Both the position numbers and the translations under genes were made by a program. DNA of 64,000 nt, taken from JANWWM01 sp046719715. GTDB taxonomy: Bacteria > Bacteroidota > Chlorobiia > Chlorobiales > Thermochlorobacteraceae. Location: assembly GCA_046719715.1 (NCBI GenBank), contig JBDNCJ010000001.1, positions 62,001-126,000 on the forward strand, given 5' to 3'. Below are positions 33,920-43,021 of the stretch, piece by piece. How positions within the stretch are numbered: the stretch's first letter is position 1; each line of letters opens with the position of its first letter. Below the pieces are notes generated by a model that did no database searches, was not told the DNA's origin, and worked only from the letters and a program-made list of their open reading frames with translations.

Positions 33920-34223
33920 TGAAAATGTAGATAAGCGCCTTGCAAACCAATTTCAAGTCTATAACATTAAAACGGTTCAGCAAATGGGATGGGCGGGCAA
34001 GAAAAACGGTGAGTTGTTGAAACTAATGAAAGATGTGTTTGATGTTTTCATTACTGCCGACCAAAATCTAACCTCGCAACAGGGCAAAATCCTTACAAGT
34101 GAGATAGCAATAATCGTATTGAAAGCGAGAAGAAACCGCCTTAAAGACCATTTGCCGCTAATTCCAAACATCAAGCAGGCTTTATTAGACATCAAGAAAG
34201 GACAAGTGATTTGCGTTCAATAA
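33903..34223 (+). CDS. DUF5615 PIN-like toxin
   Basis: This 106-residue protein has the DUF5615 hallmarks: the N-terminal strand MNILLDENVDKRLA with acidic Asp6/Glu7, VFDVFITADQNL with the second acidic position, and the basic stretch KARRNRLKDHLPLIPNI. The fold is related to PIN-domain ribonucleases, so RNA cleavage is the likely activity, neutralised by the DUF433 protein encoded just ahead. The codons look more AT-rich than in the surrounding genes, consistent with recent acquisition. Confidence 0.87.
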   Translation: MNILLDENVDKRLANQFQVYNIKTVQQMGWAGKKNGELLKLMKDVFDVFITADQNLTSQQGKILTSEIAIIVLKARRNRLKDHLPLIPNIKQALLDIKKGQVICVQ

Positions 34224-34235
34224 ACAATAAACCCA

Positions 34236-34388
34236 ATGCTTGATTTTCTCGTTCAAAATTCCATTTATGTCGTCCTCATCATCGTTCTGATTATCTGGTC
34301 GGGCGTGTTCGTGTATCTCTTTCGTCTCGATAAAAAAATTACCGACCTCGAAAAAGCCCTTGCCGAAAAGGAACTCGAGGAGCGTTAG
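34236..34388 (+). CDS. ccmD: CcmD-family small membrane protein
   Basis: A 50-residue frame: MLDFLVQNSIYVVLIIVLII, then WSGVFVYLFRLDKKITDLEK and an acidic/basic end ALAEKELEER. One membrane helix followed by a short charged cytoplasmic coiled-coil tail is the CcmD layout; CcmD helps release holo-CcmE from the CcmABC complex. It lies 12 bases after the toxin gene, so ccmC-antitoxin-toxin-ccmD read in one direction. Its last 4 bases overlap the convergent transporter gene. Confidence 0.8.
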   Translation: MLDFLVQNSIYVVLIIVLIIWSGVFVYLFRLDKKITDLEKALAEKELEER

Positions 34389-35527
34389 TTTTCTTGTTTG
34401 AAATACCAGACCAGCGTTCCAACAATCGCACCCAGCACGTAGCCACATGGCAAGCCCGCCGCTAAAACGCCGGTTAATATCGCGACGAAAAAATCTTTCC
34501 TTTCGCCTAAAAGGTCTCTAAGAAGTGTGATGAGCGAAAGTCCTTCGAAGAAAAGAATCACGCCGAGAATCGGAAGCGGAAATAACTTGATGATATGCTC
34601 AAAGCCAGAGGCAAAAAAAAGTCCCAGCACGAGATACAAAAGTCCGTAAATGACGACCGAACCGCCCGTCCTGCCGCCAAAAGCATAATGCCCGACAAGC
34701 CCGCCTGACCCATGACAAATCGGCACGCCTGAAACAAACGCCGACATCAAGTTCATCGCCGCATATGTAAGCCCAAGTTGTTGGACTGAAAGCGATTTTT
34801 CGGGAAAAAGGTCGCTCGCCGTTTGCTTCGTGGCAAGAATGGAATTGCTGATTGAAAGCGGAATCTGTGGAAGCGCAAGAAGCAAAAACCCGCTTGCAAT
34901 CATTTCCCAAGTCGGAATAAAAAATTTCGGAAGCGAAATCCCTATCAGCCCGCTTTGAAAGACGGTGTCGGAGTGAAGCACGAGCGCGTAACCCATTCCG
35001 AGCGCAATCACAAAAAGCGACGCGGGATATTTGCGATTGCCAAGCAGGAAGAGCGCGATTAAAAATCCAACGGCGGCAAGCGCGTAGCCGAGCATGCCCT
35101 CCGACGGCACATAGTCTTTGAGGGCAAGCAGGGCAAGCTGCAATCCCAATCCAAACTGAATGCCGCGCACAACCGCTTTCGGAATCGCACGCGAAAGCCA
35201 CACCAGCGCGCCCGATATTGAGAGCAAAAACATCGCAATTCCGATTGCAAGCCCTGCGCCGAAAAGAACTTCACCGTCAATTTTTTGCGCAATCACCAAC
35301 GCCGCCATGGCTTTGAGCGGCTGAACGGGCATCGGCATGTGGTAAAACAGCGCAGTCAAAATCTGCATACTGCCAAAGACGATGAGCACACTTGCGGCAT
35401 CTAACTTTGCGGCGAGAATCACACCAATAAGAAGCGGCAAATCCGTACCGATGTCGCCAAATGCGCCCGCAAGTTCATTGCGGTCGAAGCGAAGGGCGGA
35501 AAAGTTGCGAATGAAAATTAGGTTCAC
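34385..35527 (-). CDS. MOT1-like sulfate/molybdate transporter (SulP-related)
   Basis: This 380-residue membrane protein has about ten hydrophobic segments. Recognisable family motifs are ELAGAFGDIGTDLPL (residues 18-32), MPVQPLKAMAALVIAQ, and GVPICHGSGGLVGHYAFGGR. These are typical of the MOT1 group, which takes up molybdate or related oxyanions without an STAS domain. The start is a GTG at 35527; no better ATG precedes the first motif. It is convergent with ccmD (4-base overlap) and divergent from the kinase gene. Molybdate versus sulfate cannot be decided by eye. Confidence 0.86.
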   Translation of the reverse strand: MNLIFIRNFSALRFDRNELAGAFGDIGTDLPLLIGVILAAKLDAASVLIVFGSMQILTALFYHMPMPVQPLKAMAALVIAQKIDGEVLFGAGLAIGIAMFLLSISGALVWLSRAIPKAVVRGIQFGLGLQLALLALKDYVPSEGMLGYALAAVGFLIALFLLGNRKYPASLFVIALGMGYALVLHSDTVFQSGLIGISLPKFFIPTWEMIASGFLLLALPQIPLSISNSILATKQTASDLFPEKSLSVQQLGLTYAAMNLMSAFVSGVPICHGSGGLVGHYAFGGRTGGSVVIYGLLYLVLGLFFASGFEHIIKLFPLPILGVILFFEGLSLITLLRDLLGERKDFFVAILTGVLAAGLPCGYVLGAIVGTLVWYFKQEN

Positions 35528-35624
35528 ACCGATTGGGCGTTGAAACTTAAAAGTTGAAATCAGACGGCAAGTTTCATATTTTAACCTCTCTTAACCAAAA
35601 CAAGAACCTTTCGCCTTGCCAGCG

Positions 35625-38222
35625 ATGAAACACCGAGCGACAAAATCGCGCATTGTTCCCAATGCCCGACCGAAAACCCATTCAGACCCATCGCTTGAAC
35701 GCGCTCAACTCACAGAGATGAACCAAGCCGCTTGGGAGTGTAGATTGACGGATAAGCCGAAATCAAGAACGCTTGCGCTTGAAGCCAAAGACCTCGCCAC
35801 TCGACTGGAAGAAACGGCTGAACTTGCACAAAGCCTCATCACGCTCGCCGTTGTTTCGTTTCAAGACGGCGAAGTGGAAGCGTCGCTCGCCATTGGCGAA
35901 GAAGCCCATCACTTGATTGAGGCACTGCCGAAAAACTCGCGCCAAAGTCTGCTCGTGAGAGCGGTGAACTTTCTCGTCGGTGCTCATTATCGGTTGGGCA
36001 ACTACGCAGTGGCACTCGATCTCTATCTCAAATATCTCGATGAAATCTCGAGCTTTGATGACAAACAAGATAAAGCCAATTTGTTCAACAACCTCTCTGG
36101 CATCTATGGTGCGCTCGGCGATTACACAACGGCGATTTTAACATTGGGGCAAGTCATAGAAATACGGCGGGAAATTGATGACAAGCAAGGGCTTGCCTCC
36201 GCACTGCTCAACATGGGAAACGCCTACCTGCGCCAACACCAATTTGAAGACGCGCTCCGCTACTACAACGAAAGCCTGAACAGTGCTCAACAGGCGAACT
36301 TGGATCGAGAACAAGGGGCGGCGTATTACGCTATCGGAAATGTCTATGCAGAACAAGAGCGACTCGAGGAAGCGATTGAAAATTTTGAAAGAGCCTTATC
36401 CTTCTCCACATTGGCAAGCGACCAAAACAATCGAACCTTCTCGCTTCAAGCTATCGGAAAAATTTATGCCAAAAAAGTATTCTCAAAATTCAATCTCGAC
36501 ACTGCCGTCGCATTTCTTAACGATGCGCTCAAAGAAGCCGAATCGCTCCAAAATAAACGCGCCGTCTATTCCATTCTCAAAGAATTGGCGATTGCCCACG
36601 AAAGCGCGGGAAAATTCGAAGACGCCCTCCGCTGTGAACGCGCCTACCGCGATTTGAGAGACGACCTCCTTGGCGAAGAACAGCAAAAACGCACGCAATC
36701 GCTGATGATTCTTCATAAAACCGAGCAAGCCAAAAAAGACGCGCAACTCGAGCGGCTCAAAAACATTGAACTCGTCGACGCCTTGACGAAAGTTGAAGAA
36801 GCCAACGCCTTCAAAACCGAACTCTTGGGCATTGCGGCACACGACCTTAAAAATCCGCTTCAAGTCATTCAAGTCTTTGCCGCACTCATTGAGGAGAGCG
36901 CGGTGAACGACCAAGCAAAAGAATACTCGAAGACGATTCAATCCTCGTCGGCGAGAATGCTCAAACTCATTAAAGATTTGCTTGAAACCGCCGCGTTGGA
37001 TTCGGGCAAATTAGACCTGAACAAAATTCCCATCAATCTTGCCGACCTCTTGCGCGCTGTCGCCGAACACAATCGCCCTAACGCCGAAAGAAAATCACAA
37101 ACGATTGCACTCGAGCTTGAAGAGGGTTGCATCACTGAACTTGATTCGGAACGCATGCGCGAAGTCTTTGAAAACCTCGTCTCCAATGCGCTCAAATACT
37201 CGCCACGAAAAAAACAGATTTTGATTCAATGTCAAAAAGAACTCACGTCTGAAAATAAAACGGTTATACGCGTTGCAGTCAAAGATGAGGGGCAGGGCTT
37301 AACAGAAGAAGATAAGCAAAAACTTTTCGGACGATTCCAACGACTCTCGGCACGACCGACGGGCGGCGAAAGTTCGACGGGCTTGGGCTTATCCATCGTC
37401 AAGCAACTCGTCGAACTGCACGGCGGCAAAGTATGGGCGGAATCCGACGGCAAAGACAAAGGCACGACATTTTTTGTTGAACTACCGATGTGTGAAAGTG
37501 ATGAACAAATCAACGAAAGAAAACCCATGAGGCAGACGCGCTCGCCGCGCAAAGTGGTTCAAAGCCGATCACCCATCAAAAAGGTTAAACAAAAGAAAAT
37601 TCGTGTCGCGGTGGTCGAAGACCTCGTCGAGTTCCGCGACAGCATGGTGAACCTACTATCCAACGCCGAAGGCATTGAGTTCATGGGCGAGTTCGGCTCA
37701 GCCGAAGACGCCTTAATTGCTATGCCGCCAAGTGACGTCGTGCTGATGGACATCGGCTTGCCCGGCATTTCCGGTATTGAGGCAATTGCAAAAGTGAAAG
37801 AAAAATTTCCAGAGGCGCAACTGATTATGCTGACAGTCTTCAACGACGACAAGCATATTTCGCGGGCAATGATGGCGGGCGCAAGCGGCTACCTATTGAA
37901 GAACACACAACACCCGCAAATTCTTGAAGCGATTGCGCAAGTTTATGAGGGCGGAATGCCGATTTCGGCGAGCATCGCCAAGCGCATCATTCGGCTCTAT
38001 CAGCAATACGCGCCGCCCGAAAATTCAGGCGTGGAACTAACGAAGCGCGAAAAAGAAATTCTCGCTTTGCTCGTCGAGGGCTTATCTTTTGCGCAAATTT
38101 CCGACAAACTCTTCATCAGTTTCAACACCGTCGTCAATCACATGCGAAAGGTCTATGAAAAAATGCATGTGCACTCGAAGTCGGAAGTCGTCGCCAAAGC
38201 CATTCGCGAGGGGTTGGTTTAA
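35625..38222 (+). CDS. TPR-histidine kinase-receiver-LuxR single-chain signalling protein
   Basis: An 865-residue soluble two-component system in one chain. Residues 40-350 are tetratricopeptide repeats (GALGDYTTAILTLGQV, LRYYNESLNSAQQANLDREQ). Then a coiled coil, a HisKA domain with phospho-His406 in GIAAHDLKNP, an ATPase domain with N box ENLVSNALKYSP (Asn517/521) and G boxes DEGQG and TGLGLSIV. A basic linker leads to a receiver domain (VEDLVEF; phospho-Asp709 in MDIGLPG; Lys759) and a LuxR/NarL-type HTH at the end (TKREKEILALLVEGLSFAQI, NTVVNHMRKVYEKMHV). No membrane segment is seen, so the signal is intracellular or protein-borne. ATG 35625 is preferred over TTG 35616. Targets are unknown. 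Confidence 0.92.
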   Translation: MKHRATKSRIVPNARPKTHSDPSLERAQLTEMNQAAWECRLTDKPKSRTLALEAKDLATRLEETAELAQSLITLAVVSFQDGEVEASLAIGEEAHHLIEALPKNSRQSLLVRAVNFLVGAHYRLGNYAVALDLYLKYLDEISSFDDKQDKANLFNNLSGIYGALGDYTTAILTLGQVIEIRREIDDKQGLASALLNMGNAYLRQHQFEDALRYYNESLNSAQQANLDREQGAAYYAIGNVYAEQERLEEAIENFERALSFSTLASDQNNRTFSLQAIGKIYAKKVFSKFNLDTAVAFLNDALKEAESLQNKRAVYSILKELAIAHESAGKFEDALRCERAYRDLRDDLLGEEQQKRTQSLMILHKTEQAKKDAQLERLKNIELVDALTKVEEANAFKTELLGIAAHDLKNPLQVIQVFAALIEESAVNDQAKEYSKTIQSSSARMLKLIKDLLETAALDSGKLDLNKIPINLADLLRAVAEHNRPNAERKSQTIALELEEGCITELDSERMREVFENLVSNALKYSPRKKQILIQCQKELTSENKTVIRVAVKDEGQGLTEEDKQKLFGRFQRLSARPTGGESSTGLGLSIVKQLVELHGGKVWAESDGKDKGTTFFVELPMCESDEQINERKPMRQTRSPRKVVQSRSPIKKVKQKKIRVAVVEDLVEFRDSMVNLLSNAEGIEFMGEFGSAEDALIAMPPSDVVLMDIGLPGISGIEAIAKVKEKFPEAQLIMLTVFNDDKHISRAMMAGASGYLLKNTQHPQILEAIAQVYEGGMPISASIAKRIIRLYQQYAPPENSGVELTKREKEILALLVEGLSFAQISDKLFISFNTVVNHMRKVYEKMHVHSKSEVVAKAIREGLV

Positions 38223-38332
38223 TCCATGCTCACGCGCCCGTCCAAAGTCGGCGATTGAGGCTTTTTCCGTATTATTCTCGCACAAGTCTATCAATCAAGT
38301 TTTCAAAACACATCAAGTCATAAATTTTCGCA

Positions 38333-40972
38333 GTGGCAAAGCGCGACGAGACGCCGCTCATGCGGCAATACGACAAAATCAAATCGCAATACCCGAATGT
38401 GATTCTGCTCTTTCGCGTCGGCGATTTTTATGAAACCTTTTATGACGATGCGAAAGAGGTTTCCAATGCGCTGGGAATTGTTCTGACTAAACGCGCCAAC
38501 GGTGCGGCGGCAGAAGTGCCGCTGGCAGGATTTCCGCAACACGCACTTGAAAGTTATGTGGCAAAATTGGTCAAAAAAGGGTTTCGCGTCGCCGTGTGCG
38601 AACAAATGGAAGACCCGAAATTTGCACGCGGCATCGTCAAGCGCGAAGTGGTCGACATCGTTACGCCCGGCGTCAATTTCAGCGACCGACTGCTTGACGA
38701 AAAAAAGAACAATTATCTCTGCGCGATTCATTTTCAAAAAGAGCGTCAGTTCGAATTTGTCGGCATTGCGTTCATCGATGTAACCACCGCCGAATTTCAA
38801 GCCACCGAAGTTGCGATTTCATCGCTCAAAGAAATTTTGCAAACGATTCAGCCTTCGGAAATCATCGTTTCCAAAAAGCAAAAAGAACGAAAAGCATCGC
38901 TCTCCGAAGCGATGGGGCGCGAAATGCCCTTCACGGAATTGGACGAATGGCTCTTCAGTGAAGATTACGCTGAACAAACCTTGCGCAATCACTTCAAAAC
39001 ACACTCGCTCAAAGGCTTCGGGATTGAAGACCTTTCCGCCGCCAAAGTCGCCGCGTCCGTCATTCTCAATTATCTCGAAGAAACCCAGCGCGGTAAACTT
39101 CAATACATTCAACGCATTTCGCGATTTGAAACGGGCACGCTCGTCGCGCTCGATGTTCAAACCAAACGTAATTTGGAAATCATCGCGTCGATGCACGACG
39201 GCTCGCGCAGCGGCACGCTGATTGAAGTTTTGGATAAAACCCAAACGGCAATGGGCGCACGCTTGTTCAAAAAGCAAATGGCGCGTCCGTCGCGAGATGT
39301 AGCCCTCATTCAACAACGCCTTGACGCCGTCGGAGAACTCAAAGAAAAACGCACTTGGCGAAACGACCTTCGGCAATCGCTCAAAGCCATCTGCGACCTT
39401 GAACGCGCACTCTCACGCATTGCAACCCATCGCGCCAATCCCAAAGAAGTGCTCGCACTTGGCGCGTCGCTTCGTGAGTTGCCGACAATCAAAAATTTGC
39501 TTGCATCTGCAGAATCCACGTTGCTAAAAACCCTTCACGCGCAACTCGATACGTGTAGCGACCTTGCGCAAAAAATTGACGACGCGCTTTCGCCCGACGC
39601 GCCCATCAACGTTGCCGATGGCGGCGTCATCAAACAAGGCTATAACGCAGAACTCGATGAGTATCGCGACATTGCCAATAACGCCAAAGACCGATTGATT
39701 CAAATTCAAACCGAAGAGCGCGAGAAAACTGGCATCGCATCGCTCAAAGTGCTCTACAACAAAGTCTTTGGTTACTACATCGAAATCAGCAACGCCAATA
39801 AATCCAAAGTCCCAAGCCACTACGAGCGAAAACAAACGATGGTCAATGCCGAGCGATACACGATTCCAATCCTCAAAGAACTCGAGCAGAAAATTTTAAC
39901 GGCGGAAGAAAAAATGAACGAGTTGGAATCGAGGCTCTTTAGCGAGTTGCGACAAACGATTGCGTTGGAGTCGGAACGCATTCAGCAAAATGCACTTGCG
40001 CTCGCAACGCTCGATTGCCTCGCCTCGCTTGCCGAGTGCGCCGAACAGTATGGTTATGTGAAACCTGTTGTGAACGAACATGACAGCATCATCATCAAGC
40101 AAGGACGACACCCCGTTTTAGAGCGAATCTTACCCGAAGGAGAAAAGTATGTTCCGAACGATTGCACGCTCAATCGCGAAGAGCGCGTGCTGATTATTAC
40201 CGGACCGAACATGGCAGGCAAGAGTTCCTACTTGCGCCAAGTGGGGTTAATTGTCTTTTTGGCACAAATCGGAAGTTTCGTGCCCGCCGCGAGTGCAGAA
40301 ATTGGAATCGTTGATAAAATCTTTACGCGCGTTGGTGCCTCCGATAACCTTGCCGCCGGCGAAAGCACCTTCCTTGTTGAGATGAACGAAGCGGCAAACA
40401 TCTTGAACAATGCCACAGAGAAAAGTTTGATTCTCCTCGATGAAATCGGACGCGGCACCAGCACCTACGACGGAATGTCCATCGCATGGGCAATTACTGA
40501 ATACATTCACAATCACATTGGCGCCAAAACGCTCTTCGCAACGCACTATCACGAACTGGCTGAATTGGAAGAGCATCTGGCATCTGTGAAAAACTATAAC
40601 GCCACCGTCGCTGAAACAGCCGATAAAGTCATCTTCCTTCGAAAAATTGCACGCGGCGCGGCAGACAATAGCTACGGCATTGAAGTCGCAAAAATGGCAG
40701 GCTTACCCCAACAAGTTATTTCACGCGCAAAAGAAATTTTGGCTGAACTTGAAGCCCACGAAAAAATTCCTGAAACTGCAAACAAAGCCGCCGTCAAAAA
40801 CAAAGTCAAATCTATCAAGCCCAAAGCACCCGACTGGCAAATCTCGCTCTTTGAAATCGGCGATACCAAACTCAAAGACGCACTGCAAAAACTCGACCTC
40901 AATAAACTCACGCCGATTGAAGCCATGATGAAACTTGTCGAGCTCAAACGCATGGCGGAAGGAGAGTTATAG
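38333..40972 (+). CDS. mutS: DNA mismatch repair protein MutS
   Basis: MutS recognises mismatches and recruits MutL. The 879 residues are of normal length. The mismatch-contact motif reads GDFYETFYDDA (Phe-x-Glu, near residue 34). Further on are the connector, lever and clamp, and the ATPase with TGPNMAGKSSYLRQVG, Walker B LLDEIGRGTSTYDG and ATHYHEL. GTG 38333 is used as start because it yields the expected N-terminus ahead of LMRQYDKIK. Its stop overlaps the convergent glycosyltransferase gene by 6 bases. Confidence 0.96.
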   Translation: MAKRDETPLMRQYDKIKSQYPNVILLFRVGDFYETFYDDAKEVSNALGIVLTKRANGAAAEVPLAGFPQHALESYVAKLVKKGFRVAVCEQMEDPKFARGIVKREVVDIVTPGVNFSDRLLDEKKNNYLCAIHFQKERQFEFVGIAFIDVTTAEFQATEVAISSLKEILQTIQPSEIIVSKKQKERKASLSEAMGREMPFTELDEWLFSEDYAEQTLRNHFKTHSLKGFGIEDLSAAKVAASVILNYLEETQRGKLQYIQRISRFETGTLVALDVQTKRNLEIIASMHDGSRSGTLIEVLDKTQTAMGARLFKKQMARPSRDVALIQQRLDAVGELKEKRTWRNDLRQSLKAICDLERALSRIATHRANPKEVLALGASLRELPTIKNLLASAESTLLKTLHAQLDTCSDLAQKIDDALSPDAPINVADGGVIKQGYNAELDEYRDIANNAKDRLIQIQTEEREKTGIASLKVLYNKVFGYYIEISNANKSKVPSHYERKQTMVNAERYTIPILKELEQKILTAEEKMNELESRLFSELRQTIALESERIQQNALALATLDCLASLAECAEQYGYVKPVVNEHDSIIIKQGRHPVLERILPEGEKYVPNDCTLNREERVLIITGPNMAGKSSYLRQVGLIVFLAQIGSFVPAASAEIGIVDKIFTRVGASDNLAAGESTFLVEMNEAANILNNATEKSLILLDEIGRGTSTYDGMSIAWAITEYIHNHIGAKTLFATHYHELAELEEHLASVKNYNATVAETADKVIFLRKIARGAADNSYGIEVAKMAGLPQQVISRAKEILAELEAHEKIPETANKAAVKNKVKSIKPKAPDWQISLFEIGDTKLKDALQKLDLNKLTPIEAMMKLVELKRMAEGEL

Positions 40973-42127
40973 AATTTCCTCATAAAAAGCGACAACGGCA
41001 TCAGTGTTGCGTTGAACGTCAAAATGCGCTTTAACACATGCTAATCCTTTGGCTTGATAAGCGCGCCGTAAATCGGCGTTTTGCATCAGGTCTAAAATCG
41101 CACGGGCAATAGCATCTGGTGATTTTTCTGGCACCATCACGCCATGTCCATTCATAATGGCTTCGCGCAAGCCCGAAGTGTCAGTGCCAAGTGCGACTGC
41201 GCCGCATGCCATTGCTTCTACAATCACGCGAGGCAATCCTTCCACACCTTCGTGAGAAGGAAGCGTCAGCACATCACACGCTTGCATCAACCGATGAACA
41301 TCTGCACGATGTCCTAAGTATCGTGCATTTAAGTTTTCTTGTTGGATTTTGGTTTGAACTTCGGGCAATGTGTGTTCGTCGATGGGCAAGCCTGCGATGA
41401 GCAAAAGCGGCTGTTCAGATTCGGGCAACATGAGTTTCAGCAACTTCATAGCATTGAGCAGGTCAAATATGCCTTTGCCCGCTTTGACTTGTCCGACAAA
41501 GAGTAAAATAAATGCGTCAATCGGTAGATGAAGTTCGTCTCGGAGTTTGGCTTGGTCATCAATCGGCTGGAAGCGTGAAAAATCGACGCCGTCAAAAATG
41601 ATGCGTTTTTTGGAAGGCATAAATTGAGGGAAACGCGCGATTGCGCCTTCTGAAACACCGATGAGGGCGTCAGCAACGCGTTCAATCATGCGGTCAAACT
41701 TGGTTGGATTAGTCAGGCGCACATGATAGACGAGTTTCGTCGATGTGTGTGTTTTTGCATATCCACACAGAACAACGTCCCGCTCTTCATCAGGGTGAAG
41801 CACATGCAAGCGGTGCTGGCGAATAAGCGAGCGAATAAGTTTAGCGTTGTGAAAGAAGCGTCGCGATTCAGGTAGCCAACGTTTCCAAAGGTATGTTCGG
41901 CGCAGTTCTTCAAACGGAACAATGAATGTTGGGCAATCGAGTTGACGAAGCAGATGCGAGAGTTCGCCTTCGGCGGGCACGGCGGCAAAGGGCTTGACTT
42001 TACTTCTATCCAAATGTTCAATCATGGTTAGGAGGCTTTTTTGCCCGCCCATTCGCGCATGGTCGAAGTGGCTTGTATAAAGCACGTGAACTGGAAATTT
42101 CATCGCTCTTTTCATCGCTCTTTTCAT
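40967..42127 (-). CDS. Glycosyltransferase family 4
   Basis: This 386-residue GT-B-fold retaining glycosyltransferase has an N-terminal acceptor domain with GGQKSLLTMIEHLDRSKV, and a C-terminal sugar-nucleotide domain with LLFVGQVKAGKGIFDLLNAM, ARYLGHRADVHRLMQACDV and EGVEGLPRVIVEAMACGAV (the EX7E-type motif). The acceptor is unknown; cell-surface polysaccharide or glycolipid synthesis is usual. Its start lies in a threefold 12-base repeat giving Met at residues 1, 5 and 9 in frame, so the true N-terminus is uncertain. Its first ATG overlaps the stop of the preceding gene by 4 bases. Confidence 0.88.
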   Translation of the reverse strand: MKRAMKRAMKFPVHVLYTSHFDHARMGGQKSLLTMIEHLDRSKVKPFAAVPAEGELSHLLRQLDCPTFIVPFEELRRTYLWKRWLPESRRFFHNAKLIRSLIRQHRLHVLHPDEERDVVLCGYAKTHTSTKLVYHVRLTNPTKFDRMIERVADALIGVSEGAIARFPQFMPSKKRIIFDGVDFSRFQPIDDQAKLRDELHLPIDAFILLFVGQVKAGKGIFDLLNAMKLLKLMLPESEQPLLLIAGLPIDEHTLPEVQTKIQQENLNARYLGHRADVHRLMQACDVLTLPSHEGVEGLPRVIVEAMACGAVALGTDTSGLREAIMNGHGVMVPEKSPDAIARAILDLMQNADLRRAYQAKGLACVKAHFDVQRNTDAVVAFYEEIL

Positions 42128-42133
42128 CGCTCT
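42098..42133 (-). repeat. Threefold 12-bp tandem repeat over a start codon
   Basis: On the minus strand the unit AGAGCGATGAAA occurs three times without interruption. The first copy contains the stop of the upstream glycosyltransferase-like gene and the first possible start of the next; copies two and three each supply another in-frame ATG. As 12 is a multiple of 3, copy-number change would keep the frame but change N-terminal length and start-site number. Confidence 0.85.
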
Positions 42134-42927
42134 AAGTGCTCAAGTTCAAGTTTATATCGCTCGTAAAGCCGTGTCCAATCGACGAGAGGCGACAGTTCAG
42201 ATTCTTGCATGTGCGTGGCAAGTGCAGGAATTGGAGACACACAAAGTCCTTTGTTTCGAAAGGTCAGACGCCCGTAAAGTTTGCGGCTCATCAGTCCATC
42301 TTTTGCGCCTTTTGCCGCGTTCAACATCACATCGGCGAAGTGGCGCACGGTTTTGCCTTCGGTCAGAAAAGTAAAGGTAGTGTGGCTCGTCTGTCGCCAA
42401 TGATTGAAGCGTGTCAGAAAAAGAAGGGATTGAAACCGCCATTCAGGCTTGTAGCGAAGGGCATCATCGACGGGAGAGATAAACAGCGGCAACTGACTGG
42501 TGTCTGTTGTAAAGGGTGCAAGGTAAAATCGACGCGCTTTGCGTTTGAGCACTTCATGGCGATGGGTGATCAGTTCGTGAATGTATTCAAAGGCAAAGGG
42601 TTGATGAAGGTAATCGTCTTCGCAAAAGTAAATCCAATCCGTTTCTGGATAGCCTTGCGCAAGGCGAATGGATTGGCGAATGGATTCGTCGTTACCATAA
42701 ACGCCGTTGGTGAGCGTAACGGGAAAACGTTTGAAAAAAGTTTGTATCTCGTCGGAGAGTTTGTCGCCCAAAATGAAAATCTCGTGCGGCAAGTGTTTAA
42801 TGGCTTGGTGAAGGCTCAAAAAGCAGAGTTTAACGAGCGTCGTTTTGTCTAATCCGAATGGGCGTTTGGCGCCATGCACAGAGTTCACGGTATCACAAGT
42901 GCGGAAAATGACGCGGTAGGTGAACAT
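42124..42927 (-). CDS. Glycosyltransferase-like protein (GT-A-type, DxD)
   Basis: A 267-residue protein with features of a nucleotide-sugar glycosyltransferase: IYFCEDDYLHQP holds the metal-binding acidic triad, preceded by SLHQAIKHLPHEIFILGD and followed by RFYLAPFTTDTSQ. No membrane segment is seen. I chose ATG 42927 because a longer frame to 42993 would translate through the pnp terminator hairpin. It is coupled by ATGA overlap to the family-4 glycosyltransferase, so both probably act on the same glycan. Substrates are unknown. Confidence 0.72.
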   Translation of the reverse strand: MFTYRVIFRTCDTVNSVHGAKRPFGLDKTTLVKLCFLSLHQAIKHLPHEIFILGDKLSDEIQTFFKRFPVTLTNGVYGNDESIRQSIRLAQGYPETDWIYFCEDDYLHQPFAFEYIHELITHRHEVLKRKARRFYLAPFTTDTSQLPLFISPVDDALRYKPEWRFQSLLFLTRFNHWRQTSHTTFTFLTEGKTVRHFADVMLNAAKGAKDGLMSRKLYGRLTFRNKGLCVSPIPALATHMQESELSPLVDWTRLYERYKLELEHLER

Positions 42928-42955
42928 CAAAGTCGAGAAAAAGTTAAGGTATGAA

Positions 42956-43003
42956 TAAAAAATCCCGCTCTGCCTTGCCGTAAAGCCTTGCACAAGCGGG
43001 ATT
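42956..43003 (-). terminator. Rho-independent terminator after pnp
   Basis: Read on the minus strand, 9-bp arms AATCCCGCT and AGCGGGATT (genomic 42995-43003 and 42961-42969) enclose about 25 bases and are followed by TTTTTTATT. It lies 20 bases after the pnp stop codon. Confidence 0.85.
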
Positions 43004-43021
43004 CAACCATGTCAAGAAAGT

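Noticed and set aside
42928..42993. N-terminal extension of the glycosyltransferase-like protein
   Set aside because: These codons lie in the pnp terminator hairpin and its T tract.
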